In this document: in pieces, positions 35,836 to 43,673 of the stretch
How positions within the stretch are numbered: the first letter of the stretch is position 1
How the letters are laid out: each line of letters opens with the position of its first letter
Assembly (NCBI GenBank): GCA_016124795.1
Contig: WGNB01000041.1
Coordinates: forward strand, 1-64,000
DNA length: 64,000 bases
Source of the DNA: Rhodopseudomonas sp.
Lineage (GTDB): Bacteria > Pseudomonadota > Alphaproteobacteria > Rhizobiales > Xanthobacteraceae
Direction of reading: 5' to 3'
Notes under the pieces: model-generated
Database searches by the model: none
What the model saw: only the letters and a program-made list of their open reading frames with translations
Told to the model about the DNA's origin: nothing
Position numbers and translations under genes: made by a program

Positions 35836-36015
35836 TTGGCTTACAAATTCGAGATTTATAAAGACAAGGCCGGCGAATACCGCTTCCGCTTCAAGGCGCC
35901 GAACGGCGAGACGATGTTCGGCTCGGAAGGCTACAAGGCCAAGGCCTCGGCGGTCAGCGCGATCGACTCGATCAAGAAGAACGCCCCCGGCGCCACCACC
36001 GACGACCAGAGCTAA
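35836..36015 (+). CDS. YegP-family DUF1508 protein, single repeat
   Basis: A 59-residue DUF1508 protein. The repeat is recognised by [23 protein letters not shown] followed by [24 protein letters not shown]. coli YegP carries two such repeats; this one has one, which is the common short form. Start is TTG 35836, with a strong GGGAGG at 35825-35830, in preference to the ATGs further upstream that give an unrelated leader. Role unknown. The lepA 3' remnant begins about 45 bp downstream. Confidence 0.82.
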   Translation: MAYKFEIYKDKAGEYRFRFKAPNGETMFGSEGYKAKASAVSAIDSIKKNAPGATTDDQS

Positions 36016-36061
36016 GACTCACGGCTTTCGGACGCGGCGCGACGATAGTGCCGCGTCCGCA

Positions 36062-36222
36062 GTGCGCGCACTGCGCAAGGACGTGACCGCGAAGCGCCAC
36101 GGCGGTGACGCCACCCGCAAGCTCCTGGACAAGCAGAAAAAGGGCAAGAAGAAGATGCGGCAGTTCGGCAAGGCCGGCTTCCCACGAGGCAAGCGGTTAT
36201 CGCAACGGCGAAGGTGAACGTG
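36062..36222 (+). pseudogene. Decayed partial copy of the lepA 3' end
   Basis: About 160 bp closely matching 34621-34780 of lepA. The readable part begins [11 protein letters not shown] and continues [18 protein letters not shown] and MRQFGK, with a 6-bp deletion relative to lepA (loss of Arg-Lys after TRK) and then a frame change, so the last residues read [12 protein letters not shown] before a stop. It has no start codon context and no upstream lepA sequence, so it is a non-functional fragment, 1.3 kb from its source and in the same orientation. Confidence 0.88.
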
Positions 36223-36332
36223 CAGTCGCTGGTATTTGGATGATGCGATCCCGAGTTAGCCATATCGATCCGATAGCCGTTGCGCGAACCCGCCACGACC
36301 TATAAAGAGGGTGCAGGGGCGAGCATCGGATT

Positions 36333-36953
36333 ATGACCATGCTCCTTCTCAATCATCATATCTTCCTGTTGCTCAATGCATCGGCGTCGCCGTCGCCGCT
36401 TCTCGTCGACCTGGCCGACTTCGTCGCACAACAATTGATTTACGCGATTCCTGTCCTGCTGCTGGCATTATGGATCTGGGGTAGGCCGGAACGGCGGGCC
36501 GGACTGATTTCGACCACGGTTGCCGCGGGCTGCGCTCTGGGCGCCAACCAAATGGTTGGCCTGCTATGGTATGAGCCGCGCCCGTTTATGATCGGCTTGG
36601 GCCACACTTTGGTGGCCCATGTGCCGGAGAACTCCTTTCCGAGCGATCATACTACGTTCTTTCTGACGGTCGGCTTCGCGCTGATCGCAACGCGCGGCGC
36701 GCCGGGATTCGGCAAACTCGTCAGCCTCATCGGCGTGCTGGTCGCCTGGGCGCGGATTTACCTCGGCCTCCACTATCCGGTCGACATGATCACCTCGGCG
36801 TTAATCGCCTGTCTGTTCGGCACCGGGTCGATACTGTTAAACGCGCCTGTTTGCCGCTGGATCGCGCCAACGATCAATCGCATCTACGAGGCGACGCTGG
36901 ATGTCTTGCGTCTACCGATACGGATTTTTCCACGCACAGCCCGTAGCCCGTAG
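36333..36953 (+). CDS. PAP2-family phosphatase, probable undecaprenyl-diphosphatase (BcrC-like)
   Basis: A 206-residue integral membrane phosphatase with the three PAP2 motifs: LLWYEPRPF (motif 1, following the Asn/Gln-rich GANQMVG), ENSFPSDHTTFF (motif 2) and WARIYLGLHYPVDM (motif 3 with the catalytic His). Five to six hydrophobic segments. The size and the NSFPSDHT context fit the BcrC-like enzymes that recycle undecaprenyl pyrophosphate for peptidoglycan synthesis. Start ATG 36333. No partner genes adjacent; followed by repeats. Confidence 0.85.
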   Translation: MTMLLLNHHIFLLLNASASPSPLLVDLADFVAQQLIYAIPVLLLALWIWGRPERRAGLISTTVAAGCALGANQMVGLLWYEPRPFMIGLGHTLVAHVPENSFPSDHTTFFLTVGFALIATRGAPGFGKLVSLIGVLVAWARIYLGLHYPVDMITSALIACLFGTGSILLNAPVCRWIAPTINRIYEATLDVLRLPIRIFPRTARSP

Positions 36954-37028
36954 GGCGGATTAGCGGAGCGTAATCCGCCATTCAATCACCACATGCGGCA
37001 GGTTACGCCTGCGGCTAACCCGCCCTAC
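36950..37028. repeat. Long palindromic repeat element
   Basis: Outer arms GTAGGGCGG (36950-36958) and CCGCCCTAC (37020-37028), with an inner 9-bp hairpin GGCGGATTA / TAATCCGCC (36954-36962 with 36971-36979). The GTAGGGCGGATTAGCGnAGCGTAATCCGCC type is a very common intergenic repeat in this group of bacteria. A decayed relative may be present at 37785-37830. Confidence 0.8.
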
Positions 37029-37046
37029 GTTATTACAATCTTCCGC

Positions 37047-37113
37047 TCGTCCCGGCGAAAGCGGGGACATGAGCACTTTGGCCAAAGAACTGGATTCCCG
37101 CTTTCGCGGGAAT
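37047..37113. repeat. Dispersed palindromic repeat, TTGGCCAA-centred
   Basis: A first hairpin in 37047-37068 (GTCCCGGC with GCGGGGAC), TTGGCCAA at 37078-37085, then ATTCCCGC / GCGGGAAT (37094-37101 with 37106-37113). Same family as 32830-32921. Confidence 0.75.
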
Positions 37114-37161
37114 GAACGGGGAATAAAGCAGAATCCTCACATTGCCATTCGCTCATGCGGA

Positions 37162-37722
37162 CTACGGCCTCGGACGGCCCAGCGCGTTATCGCCATCCCC
37201 CGCCTTCGCCGCCGCCTCGATCTCGCGCCAGAATTTCTCATTACCCTTTTTGGTGACGCAGACCTTGATGTGATGCGGTGGCGGGCCATGCTGGCAGGTG
37301 TGCCCGATCGTCCCCGCGATCATCGCATCGCACCAGACGTAGCCGTGCAGATAGTACCGGTTGGCCCGGCGCATGGTGCCGCCGCTGATGTTGGACCAAT
37401 GCCAGCCGTCGACATCCGCCAGCCGATAGGCCGCGTGTTTGCGGCTGCTGAACTGCCGGCGCACCCAGACGATCGGCCCCGGCTCGGCCGCGAGCGCGTC
37501 GCGTCGGCGATCCTCGGCGGTCTTGAACTGCTGCCGCTTCTCCCGGAAAAGCGGATGGTTCTCAACGTAAGGCACGCAGACGTTGTCGCCTTCGCCGGTG
37601 GCGGCGCGCATCAGCGCGAACGGATCGGCGCCGGTCGCGATGGCGGCTTCGATGGCGTCGCCCGCCGCCCGCCGCAACCGCGCTTTTCTTTCCGTTTTCG
37701 TTTCCGCCGACTGGCTATTCAT
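37162..37722 (-). CDS. Hypothetical protein (186 aa), family not recognised
   Basis: A 186-residue soluble protein. It begins with a charged helix (SAETKTERKARLRRAAGDA), has an aromatic and histidine-rich centre (GWHWSNISGG, NRYYLHGYVWCDAMIAG) and a Cys/His-containing patch (GHTCQHGPPPHHIKVCVTKK) that could bind a metal: Cys-x-His close to two further His and another Cys. The C-terminal part is helical (KFWREIEAAAKAG). It stands alone, flanked by repeats on the 3' side. Codon use fits the genome. No function proposed. Confidence 0.6.
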   Translation of the reverse strand: MNSQSAETKTERKARLRRAAGDAIEAAIATGADPFALMRAATGEGDNVCVPYVENHPLFREKRQQFKTAEDRRRDALAAEPGPIVWVRRQFSSRKHAAYRLADVDGWHWSNISGGTMRRANRYYLHGYVWCDAMIAGTIGHTCQHGPPPHHIKVCVTKKGNEKFWREIEAAAKAGDGDNALGRPRP

Positions 37723-37901
37723 AAGCGATGCGGATCACGCGCATTGATGTCGTCCTGCAACGCGATCATAACACGCACCGCAGCCCGCGACGCGGATTAG
37801 CGAAGCGAGCATGGCCCGGATGGAGCAAAGCGGAAGCCGGGGCATGTCAGCCCCTTGCCCCGCCTTTCGCTCCGCGCCATGCCGGCTACGAACGCAAACG
37901 G

Positions 37902-38882
37902 CTAAATCCCGAACAGCTTCTCCGCATTGCCATGCGCGATGGCTTCACGCTCGGCGGCGCTGACCGGAATCTTTTCGAGGAAGGCGCGGGCTTCCTCCAT
38001 CGAGCCGTAGGGATAATCTATCGAGAACATGATGCGGCCGGCGCCGACTTCCGACAGCAGCACCTGGAAGGTCGAATCGAAGTTGAAGCCGCCGAAGGTA
38101 TAGTGCAGGTTCTCGCGCAGATATTCGGCCGGCGGGCGCTTCATCGCCAATCCCGGCGAACGGGTGGCGACCGCGTTGATGCGCGGCATCATGAAGGGCA
38201 GGCCCTCGCCCATGTGACCGATGACGAATTGCAGCTTCGGGAAACGGTCGAACACGCCGCGCACCATCAGGCGCATGATGTGCACCGCGGTTTCGATGTG
38301 CCAGCCCCAGCCGGCGCCGGCGAGGAAGAAGGTTTCGCCCGGCCCGAAGCCGCCATAGGAACCCTGCACCACCGCCTGCGGCGGCACCGCCGGATGCAGA
38401 TAGATCGGCGCGCCGAGCTTCTCGGCGCATTCGAGAATCGGCCAGTAGAAGCTGTCGTCGAGATAGCGGCCGCGATTATGGCCGTTGACCACCGCGCCGC
38501 GGAACCCGTCCTTGCCGAACCGCTTTTCCAGTTCCTGCGCCGCCTTGTCCGGCGTGCCGACCGGCAGCGCGGCGAGACCGGCAAAGCGCGTCGGATGCTT
38601 GCGCATCGCCTCGGCCAGCACGTCATTGGCCTCGGTCGCGGCCGGGATCGCTTCGGCGTCTTCGGCCTGTTCGAGGCCCGGCGAATTGATCATCAGCAGT
38701 TGAACGTCGATGTTGGCGGCGTCCATTTCCGCGATCCGCTTGTCGCCGAGATCGGCGAGCCGGGCGAACAGTTGATCGCCGGCCGGCCCGCGCGCCTTGC
38801 GGAAGCTGTCGCTGAACGCGCGTCCCACGCCGTTGAGAAAGCCGGGTGTGGTGAAATGTTCTTCAACGGCGATCGTGCGCAT
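37902..38882 (-). CDS. Amidohydrolase 2 family protein, ACMSD/resorcylate-decarboxylase-like
   Basis: A 326-residue TIM-barrel metalloenzyme of the ACMSD/gamma-resorcylate decarboxylase group (amidohydrolase_2). Metal and catalytic positions seen: IAVEEHF at the N-terminus (E-x-H), APIYLHPAVPP, VIGHMGEGLPFMMPR with the conserved His, and MFSIDYPYGSMEEA with the Asp. These enzymes decarboxylate or hydrolyse aromatic and related acids. Start is ATG 38882 (MRTIAVEEHF), with GGGAG upstream; an in-frame ATG at 38906 is less likely. Monocistronic. The substrate is unknown. Confidence 0.83.
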   Translation of the reverse strand: MRTIAVEEHFTTPGFLNGVGRAFSDSFRKARGPAGDQLFARLADLGDKRIAEMDAANIDVQLLMINSPGLEQAEDAEAIPAATEANDVLAEAMRKHPTRFAGLAALPVGTPDKAAQELEKRFGKDGFRGAVVNGHNRGRYLDDSFYWPILECAEKLGAPIYLHPAVPPQAVVQGSYGGFGPGETFFLAGAGWGWHIETAVHIMRLMVRGVFDRFPKLQFVIGHMGEGLPFMMPRINAVATRSPGLAMKRPPAEYLRENLHYTFGGFNFDSTFQVLLSEVGAGRIMFSIDYPYGSMEEARAFLEKIPVSAAEREAIAHGNAEKLFGI

Positions 38883-39138
38883 CGGGCCTCGCTCCCTGTC
38901 TGTCATCGTTTCAAGTGTTATCGTGCGCCGCTCTATACACCAGAAACGCCGGCGGTGCGCATAGCGAAATCCGCAAGCGTGCCACGCGATGCAACCTTGT
39001 CGGCCGCGACCGTCGGCCGCGCCGGCATGAACTTCGACCGTGCGACAAGTTTCGCCATCCCGAAGACCGCAACCTTATTGACAACATTCCTATAGGATCG
39101 TATTCTTTCCCTCGCCGAGACCCGCCCGCCTGGCGCTC

Positions 39139-39345
39139 ATGACGCCGGGCGGAAAGGCCAAAGCCCGGCGCGGGGAGACATCCCGCCCCGGCGGATGGTG
39201 GAGCGTCGGGAGGCGCAGCCGGTCGCGCCAGACCGGCGCGTGCTCTCGCCAAGCACGCTCGGCGGGCCCCGCGCCAGGGACCCCGCCAAAAGGGGTTTCG
39301 CCAACCCCTGGCGCCTCCCGAGGCTCCATTCTCCGTTCGGAGAAC
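39139..39345. other. Hairpin-dense non-coding element
   Basis: A 17-bp arm at 39200-39216 pairs with 39311-39327 (16 of 17 bases), enclosing the perfect hairpins 39218-39224/39231-39237, 39238-39244/39252-39258, and 39271-39279/39306-39314 with an inner 39281-39284/39292-39295. A further hairpin lies at 39329-39334/39339-39344, and others at 39144-39169. Both strands show open frames (for example 39139-39492 and 39090-39413), but these have Arg/Pro/Gly-rich, low-quality compositions with no ribosome-binding site. It occupies the 600-bp gap between the amidohydrolase and the L,D-transpeptidase. A structured RNA or a palindromic mobile repeat are both possible. Confidence 0.5.
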
Positions 39346-39482
39346 GGATCGAGACGACCGGCGCCCCCGCGCCCTTCAAACAACAGGGGCGGTGCCGCGC
39401 GTCCCGACCTCATCGCGCGGCACGAGCCATCGATCCTGCGGGATGCAGGCTTGCGAGTCCTTTCGAAATCCCGGACGAAACG

Positions 39483-40010
39483 TCAGCGATGACCGGGCGC
39501 GCCGAAGATTGCCTCGAAGAAATTCGGCGGTCCGCTGTCGACCTTTCGGCCCTTGCGCACATCGGCGCGGCTCGGCCGTTCGCCGGTGACGACGATCTCG
39601 GTGTCTTTGACATGCGCCTGCACCAGTTCGAACAGCACGGCGGCGTTGTCGGGGTGCAGCCGGATGCAGCCATGCGAGGCCGGGCTGCCGAGATGCGAGA
39701 TCTCGTACGAACCGTGGATCGCGTAGCCGCCCTTGAAGAACACCGAATAAGGCATCGGCGACATGTGATATTTGCGCGAGTACCATTGGCGCGCCAGCCG
39801 CTGCGGCCGGTAGGTGCCGTTCGGCGTGCGATAGCCCCAGGCCGCGGTGGAAACCGGCCAGCGATAGCGCGTGAAGCCGTCGACCGACACCGACAATTGC
39901 TGCGCCGTCTTGTCGACGGTGACGACCACGCCGGCATCGGCGGCCGATACGCGGAACAACACGCCGCACGCGACGGCAAGCGACATCATGACAACCGAAA
40001 GACGCGGCAC
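39483..40010 (-). CDS. L,D-transpeptidase (YkuD domain), short copy
   Basis: A 175-residue exported L,D-transpeptidase, which forms 3-3 cross-links or attaches proteins to peptidoglycan. Signal peptide (PRLSVVMMSLAVACGVLFRVSA), then the YkuD domain with GYRTPNGTY and the catalytic HLGSPASHGCIRL (His and Cys). Start is GTG 40010, chosen because AAGGAG lies 5 nt upstream; the frame extends to 40058. It is 82 bp downstream of the second L,D-transpeptidase on the same strand and closely similar in the catalytic domain. Confidence 0.88.
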   Translation of the reverse strand: MPRLSVVMMSLAVACGVLFRVSAADAGVVVTVDKTAQQLSVSVDGFTRYRWPVSTAAWGYRTPNGTYRPQRLARQWYSRKYHMSPMPYSVFFKGGYAIHGSYEISHLGSPASHGCIRLHPDNAAVLFELVQAHVKDTEIVVTGERPSRADVRKGRKVDSGPPNFFEAIFGAPGHR

Positions 40011-40091
40011 GGCCACTCCTTTTCTACAAAAGCTTACTGTAGCCGTGCCACGGCTCATTTCATCCAGATCAAAAGTCCAACGCTTTATCGA

Positions 40092-40925
40092 TCAGCGCGT
40101 GATGCCGTACTGCCGGTCGAGGCTGCGCAACCATGCAGCCCTGCCGCGCATCACCGCCGCATCGTCGCCGACCGACACGAAGCGCTCACCCTTGCGCGCC
40201 GCCGGTTCGCGGTGCGCCACCGGCGCGGCCAAGGCGGCGGCATCGCGCGCGGCTTCGTAGCGCGCGACCGACGCGCGCGTCGGCAGGATCGGGCTGTCGA
40301 AGTCGTCGGCCGCGGCCAGCGCGCGATAGGCGGCGTCGGCGTCGGACACGGTTTGCCCCGGCAACTCGAATTGCGGTTTGAACTCGCCCGGCAGCGGCAC
40401 GATGATGTCCTTCTCAAGCTGCGGCCGCCGTTCCGGCATGGGCACGGCCTTCCACATCGTCGGCGAGAACGCCGGCAGCCGGTCGTTGCTCACGACAATG
40501 TAGGAATCGTTGCGGCCGCGCTTGCGCACCAGATTGAACAGGATGGCCGCATTGGCCGGCAACATGCGCACGCAGCCATGCGAGGCGGCGCGGCCGAGAT
40601 GGCTGCGCTCATTGGTGCCATGCAGCGCATAACCGCCGTGAAAGAAGATCGAGTACGGCATCGGCGACCAGTGATACTGGCGCGAATACCATTTCCGTTC
40701 GAAGCGGATCGGATGATAGGTCCCGCTCGGCGTCTCAAGGCCACGTCGTCCGGTCGACACCGGCCAGCGGTAACGCTCCTTGCCGTCAACCCAGACGGCG
40801 AGCTTCTGCTCCGATTTGCTGACGCTGACCACGATGTCGGCGCGGGCGGTCGAAACCGGAACCAACGCCAGACTGGATGCCAGCAAAAAACCCGGACCGA
40901 GAATCGCAGCGACAACACGAACCAT
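40092..40925 (-). CDS. L,D-transpeptidase (YkuD domain), long copy
   Basis: A 277-residue paralogue of the short L,D-transpeptidase: signal peptide (VAAILGPGFLLASSLALVPVSTARA), a YkuD domain with GLETPSGTYHP and the catalytic HLGRAASHGCVRM, then a C-terminal extension of about 120 residues rich in Ala, Pro and charged residues which the other copy lacks. It is the upstream gene of the pair, divergent from mepA. The duplication followed by loss or gain of the tail parallels that seen in the mltB pair. Confidence 0.88.
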   Translation of the reverse strand: MVRVVAAILGPGFLLASSLALVPVSTARADIVVSVSKSEQKLAVWVDGKERYRWPVSTGRRGLETPSGTYHPIRFERKWYSRQYHWSPMPYSIFFHGGYALHGTNERSHLGRAASHGCVRMLPANAAILFNLVRKRGRNDSYIVVSNDRLPAFSPTMWKAVPMPERRPQLEKDIIVPLPGEFKPQFELPGQTVSDADAAYRALAAADDFDSPILPTRASVARYEAARDAAALAAPVAHREPAARKGERFVSVGDDAAVMRGRAAWLRSLDRQYGITR

Positions 40926-41126
40926 GATCCAACCCCCCTCAAGCGATACGCCGGTACTTCCTCACCGCCAGTTTCACCCGTCGGGGCCTATCCTGTAAAG
41001 ACCCTGTTAACCGTAAAAGTCCTTGGCCGACCGAGGCTTTTTCGCGCAGGACGACCTGCGGCAGCGGGCCATGACACACGCATTTAACCTGACAGCCGGC
41101 CGCAAAGTCGCTAAATCGGAGCGATC

Positions 41127-42113
41127 ATGACCTTTCGCGTTTCCACCCGCTTCGGTCTCGGTTTTGTTCGCAACGTCGCGGTCGGCGTCGTCCTGACGCT
41201 CGGCCCGAACGCCGGCGCGATGGCGCAATCGACGCCAATGCCGACGGCGAAGCCTTCGAACGCCGCCGAGAAAGCCGAGCCGGTGCCGGCCAAGACGCTG
41301 TTCGCCGCCGAAAAGCTGCCGAGCTTGGGCAAAGCGATGGCGATCGGCTATTACCCACGCGGTTGCCTGCAAGGCGGCGTGGCATTGCCGGAGACTGGGC
41401 CGACCTGGCAGGTGATGCGGATATCCCGCAACCGGATGTGGGGCCATCCGAGCCTGGTCCAGTTTCTCGAGAAATTCGCACCGCTCGCCGCCAGAGCCAC
41501 CGGCTGGCATGGCGTGCTGATCGGCGACATGGCGCAGCCGCGCGGCGGCCCCCTGCCCTTCGGCCATCTGAGTCACCAGATCGGCCTCGACGTCGACATC
41601 TGGTTCATGCCGATGCCGGGCCATGTGCTCAGCGATGCCGACCGCGAAAAGATCTCGGCGATCGATCTCGTCTCCAAAGACCGGTTGCACGTCAATCCGC
41701 AGACCTGGCAGCCGCAGGCCGATGTCGCCTTCATCCGCACCGCCGCCGAACAGCCCGAAGTCGAGCGGGTATTGGTCAACGCCGCGATCAAGAAGGAAAT
41801 CTGCCGGATGCAAGGCGACAAGCATCCGGCCTGGATGGACAAACTGCGCCCCTGGTATGGGCACAACGACCACATCCATGTGCGGCTGAGATGCCCGCCC
41901 GACTCGCCGAGCTGCCGCAAGCAGCCGCCGGTGCCGAACGACGCCGGTTGCGGCAAGGCGCTCGATTACTGGTTCTCCGATCGGGTGCTGCATCCGAAGA
42001 TCAAGCCGCGCGACCCGAACGCCAAGCCGCCGCGTCAGATCACGCTCGCCGATCTGCCGCCGGCCTGCAAAACCGTTCTGGACGAACCGCCGCGCCTGCC
42101 GGGCGACAACTAG
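41127..42113 (+). CDS. mepA: Penicillin-insensitive murein endopeptidase MepA
   Basis: A 328-residue exported LAS-family zinc endopeptidase that cuts D-Ala-meso-DAP cross-links. Signal peptide (FVRNVAVGVVLTLGPNAGAMA), then the MepA core YYPRGCLQGGVALP, metal-binding FGHLSHQIGLDVDIWF and WYGHNDHIHVRLRCP, where the His and Asp ligands are present. The Cys-containing tail SPSCRKQPPVPNDAGCG is typical. GGAG precedes ATG 41127. Divergent from the L,D-transpeptidase pair, so this region is a small peptidoglycan-remodelling cluster. Confidence 0.93.
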   Translation: MTFRVSTRFGLGFVRNVAVGVVLTLGPNAGAMAQSTPMPTAKPSNAAEKAEPVPAKTLFAAEKLPSLGKAMAIGYYPRGCLQGGVALPETGPTWQVMRISRNRMWGHPSLVQFLEKFAPLAARATGWHGVLIGDMAQPRGGPLPFGHLSHQIGLDVDIWFMPMPGHVLSDADREKISAIDLVSKDRLHVNPQTWQPQADVAFIRTAAEQPEVERVLVNAAIKKEICRMQGDKHPAWMDKLRPWYGHNDHIHVRLRCPPDSPSCRKQPPVPNDAGCGKALDYWFSDRVLHPKIKPRDPNAKPPRQITLADLPPACKTVLDEPPRLPGDN

Positions 42114-42181
42114 CCTTCAACGATAAAATATGCGATCCGGCGGTCAGGAAAATCCGCTGCGCATCAACCTGAAGGTTCTTC

Positions 42182-43033
42182 ATGAAACTCTGTCGCTTCA
42201 ACGATAATCGCCTCGGCCTGGTCGAAGGTGATCGCGTCAAGGATGTCACCGCCGCGCTCGATGTCCTGCCTGCCGCCCACTACCCGCTGCCCACCCACGA
42301 TCTGTTGATTGCCCATCTGCCGGAAGTGCGCGCCGCCGTCGAGAAGCTGAGCGCCGGCGCCAGCTCGCTGGCGCTCGCCGATTGTAAGCTGCTGTCGCCG
42401 GTCGCCAATCCGGGCAAGATCGTCGCCGCTCCGGTGAACTACAAAAAGCACCTGATTGAAGCGCAGACCGATCCCGAACTGCATCACCAGAACCAGATCG
42501 CCGAGATCCAGCGCGTCGGTTTGTTCCTCAAGGCGACCAGCTCGCTGATCGGCGCCAGCCAGGGCATCGTCGTCCGCCACCCCGACCGCCGTACCGATCA
42601 CGAGATCGAACTCGTCGCTATCATCGGCACCAAGGCGAACAAGGTCTCCCGCGAAGACGCGATGAAGCATATCGCCGGCTATTGCATCGGCCTCGACATC
42701 ACGGTGCGCGGCCCGGAAGAGCGCTCCTTGCGCAAGTCGATCGACACTTATTCGGTGATGGGCCCGTATATGGTCACCGCCGACGAGGTGAAGAACCCGG
42801 ACAACCTCGCCTTCGAATTGACCGTCAACGGCGAGACCCGGCAGAAGGCCAACACCAACGACCTGATCATCGGGATCGCCGACCTGATCGTGTTCGCTTC
42901 GGCCTATTACACCTTGATGCCCGGCGACCTGCTGATGACCGGCACCCCCGAAGGCGTCGGCCCGATCAAGCCCGGCGACGTCATCGATGCCCGCATCGAT
43001 CAGCTCGGCGCGATCAAGGTCCAGGTGAGCTGA
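42182..43033 (+). CDS. Fumarylacetoacetate-hydrolase-family protein
   Basis: A 283-residue member of the FAH superfamily. The N-terminal part is small; the catalytic domain begins near residue 75 with SPVANPGKIVAAPVNYKKH, and carries the metal-binding DHEIELVAIIG (E-x-E) and the C-terminal GDLLMTGTPEGVGPIKPGDV. Enzymes here include fumarylpyruvate and acylpyruvate hydrolases and 5-oxopent-3-ene-1,2,5-tricarboxylate decarboxylases in aromatic breakdown; the substrate cannot be assigned. Single gene, followed by a hairpin repeat. Confidence 0.87.
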   Translation: MKLCRFNDNRLGLVEGDRVKDVTAALDVLPAAHYPLPTHDLLIAHLPEVRAAVEKLSAGASSLALADCKLLSPVANPGKIVAAPVNYKKHLIEAQTDPELHHQNQIAEIQRVGLFLKATSSLIGASQGIVVRHPDRRTDHEIELVAIIGTKANKVSREDAMKHIAGYCIGLDITVRGPEERSLRKSIDTYSVMGPYMVTADEVKNPDNLAFELTVNGETRQKANTNDLIIGIADLIVFASAYYTLMPGDLLMTGTPEGVGPIKPGDVIDARIDQLGAIKVQVS

Positions 43034-43051
43034 TCCCATCGACATTCCGCT

Positions 43052-43083
43052 CCGTTCATTCCCGCTCAAGCAGGAATGAACGG
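43052..43083. repeat. Palindromic repeat between FAH and Lrp genes
   Basis: Perfect 11-bp arms CCGTTCATTCC / GGAATGAACGG (43052-43062 with 43073-43083), 10-nt loop. It lies at the convergent 3' ends of two genes and may act as a bidirectional transcription stop. Confidence 0.7.
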
Positions 43084-43097
43084 CGCGGCCTGCCGGA

Positions 43098-43568
43098 TCA
43101 TTCAACCGGCAACACGTTGGTATATTTCACCTGCTCCAGCGCGAAACTTGACTCGATCGACGCGATGCCTTCCAATCGCGTCAGCTTGGTTTTCAGGAAA
43201 CGCTCGTAAGCGGCCAGATCGGGCACCACCACCCTCAGCCAGTAATCGCGCGGCCCGGTCATCAGATAACATTCCAGCACTTCCGGCCAGCGCGCGATGG
43301 TCTTGGCGAAGCGATCGAGCAGGTCCTCTTTCTGCTTTTCCAGCTTGACCGATACGAAAACGCTGACCGGCAGCCCGACCGCGACCTGATCGAGCACCGC
43401 GACATAACGGGTGATCACCCCGGCCTTCTCCAGGAGCCGCACCCGCCGCAGACAGGGCGACGGCGATAGCCCGACCTTGGCGGCGAGATCGGCCAAACTC
43501 ATTCGTCCATCGGACTGCAAATTGCGCAGTATTTTCAGGTCCATGGCGTCGAGGATCGGCGTTGGCAT
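43098..43568 (-). CDS. Lrp/AsnC-family transcriptional regulator
   Basis: A 156-residue Lrp-type regulator: N-terminal HTH_AsnC domain (ILDAMDLKILRNLQSDGRM, LADLAAKVGLSPSPCLRRVRLLEKAGVI) and C-terminal RAM/effector-binding domain with the family motif VLECYLMTGPRDYWLRVVVPD. It is divergent from the AceE-like gene, with 105 bp between starts, the typical position for a local activator. Pseudomonas putida has the same pairing of an Lrp-type regulator (MdeR) with a 2-oxobutyrate dehydrogenase E1 (MdeB) next to methionine gamma-lyase. An analogous role is inferred; no lyase gene is nearby. Confidence 0.88.
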   Translation of the reverse strand: MPTPILDAMDLKILRNLQSDGRMSLADLAAKVGLSPSPCLRRVRLLEKAGVITRYVAVLDQVAVGLPVSVFVSVKLEKQKEDLLDRFAKTIARWPEVLECYLMTGPRDYWLRVVVPDLAAYERFLKTKLTRLEGIASIESSFALEQVKYTNVLPVE

Positions 43569-43673
43569 AAATCACCTGTTTTATCTTTTATTTTGGCAGA
43601 AGCGGCTAATTAGCCCGCAAATTCTAAGCCGATTTGGCAAGTATCGCCAACGCAGAAAGCCCATATTCAAGGC

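Noticed and set aside
36950-37113. CRISPR array or integration site
   Set aside because: The repeats are palindromic, unequal and unevenly spaced, with no regular spacers, cas genes or integrase.
39195-41087. A 630-codon plus-strand frame
   Set aside because: It reads across the hairpin element and antisense to both L,D-transpeptidases; no conserved motif.
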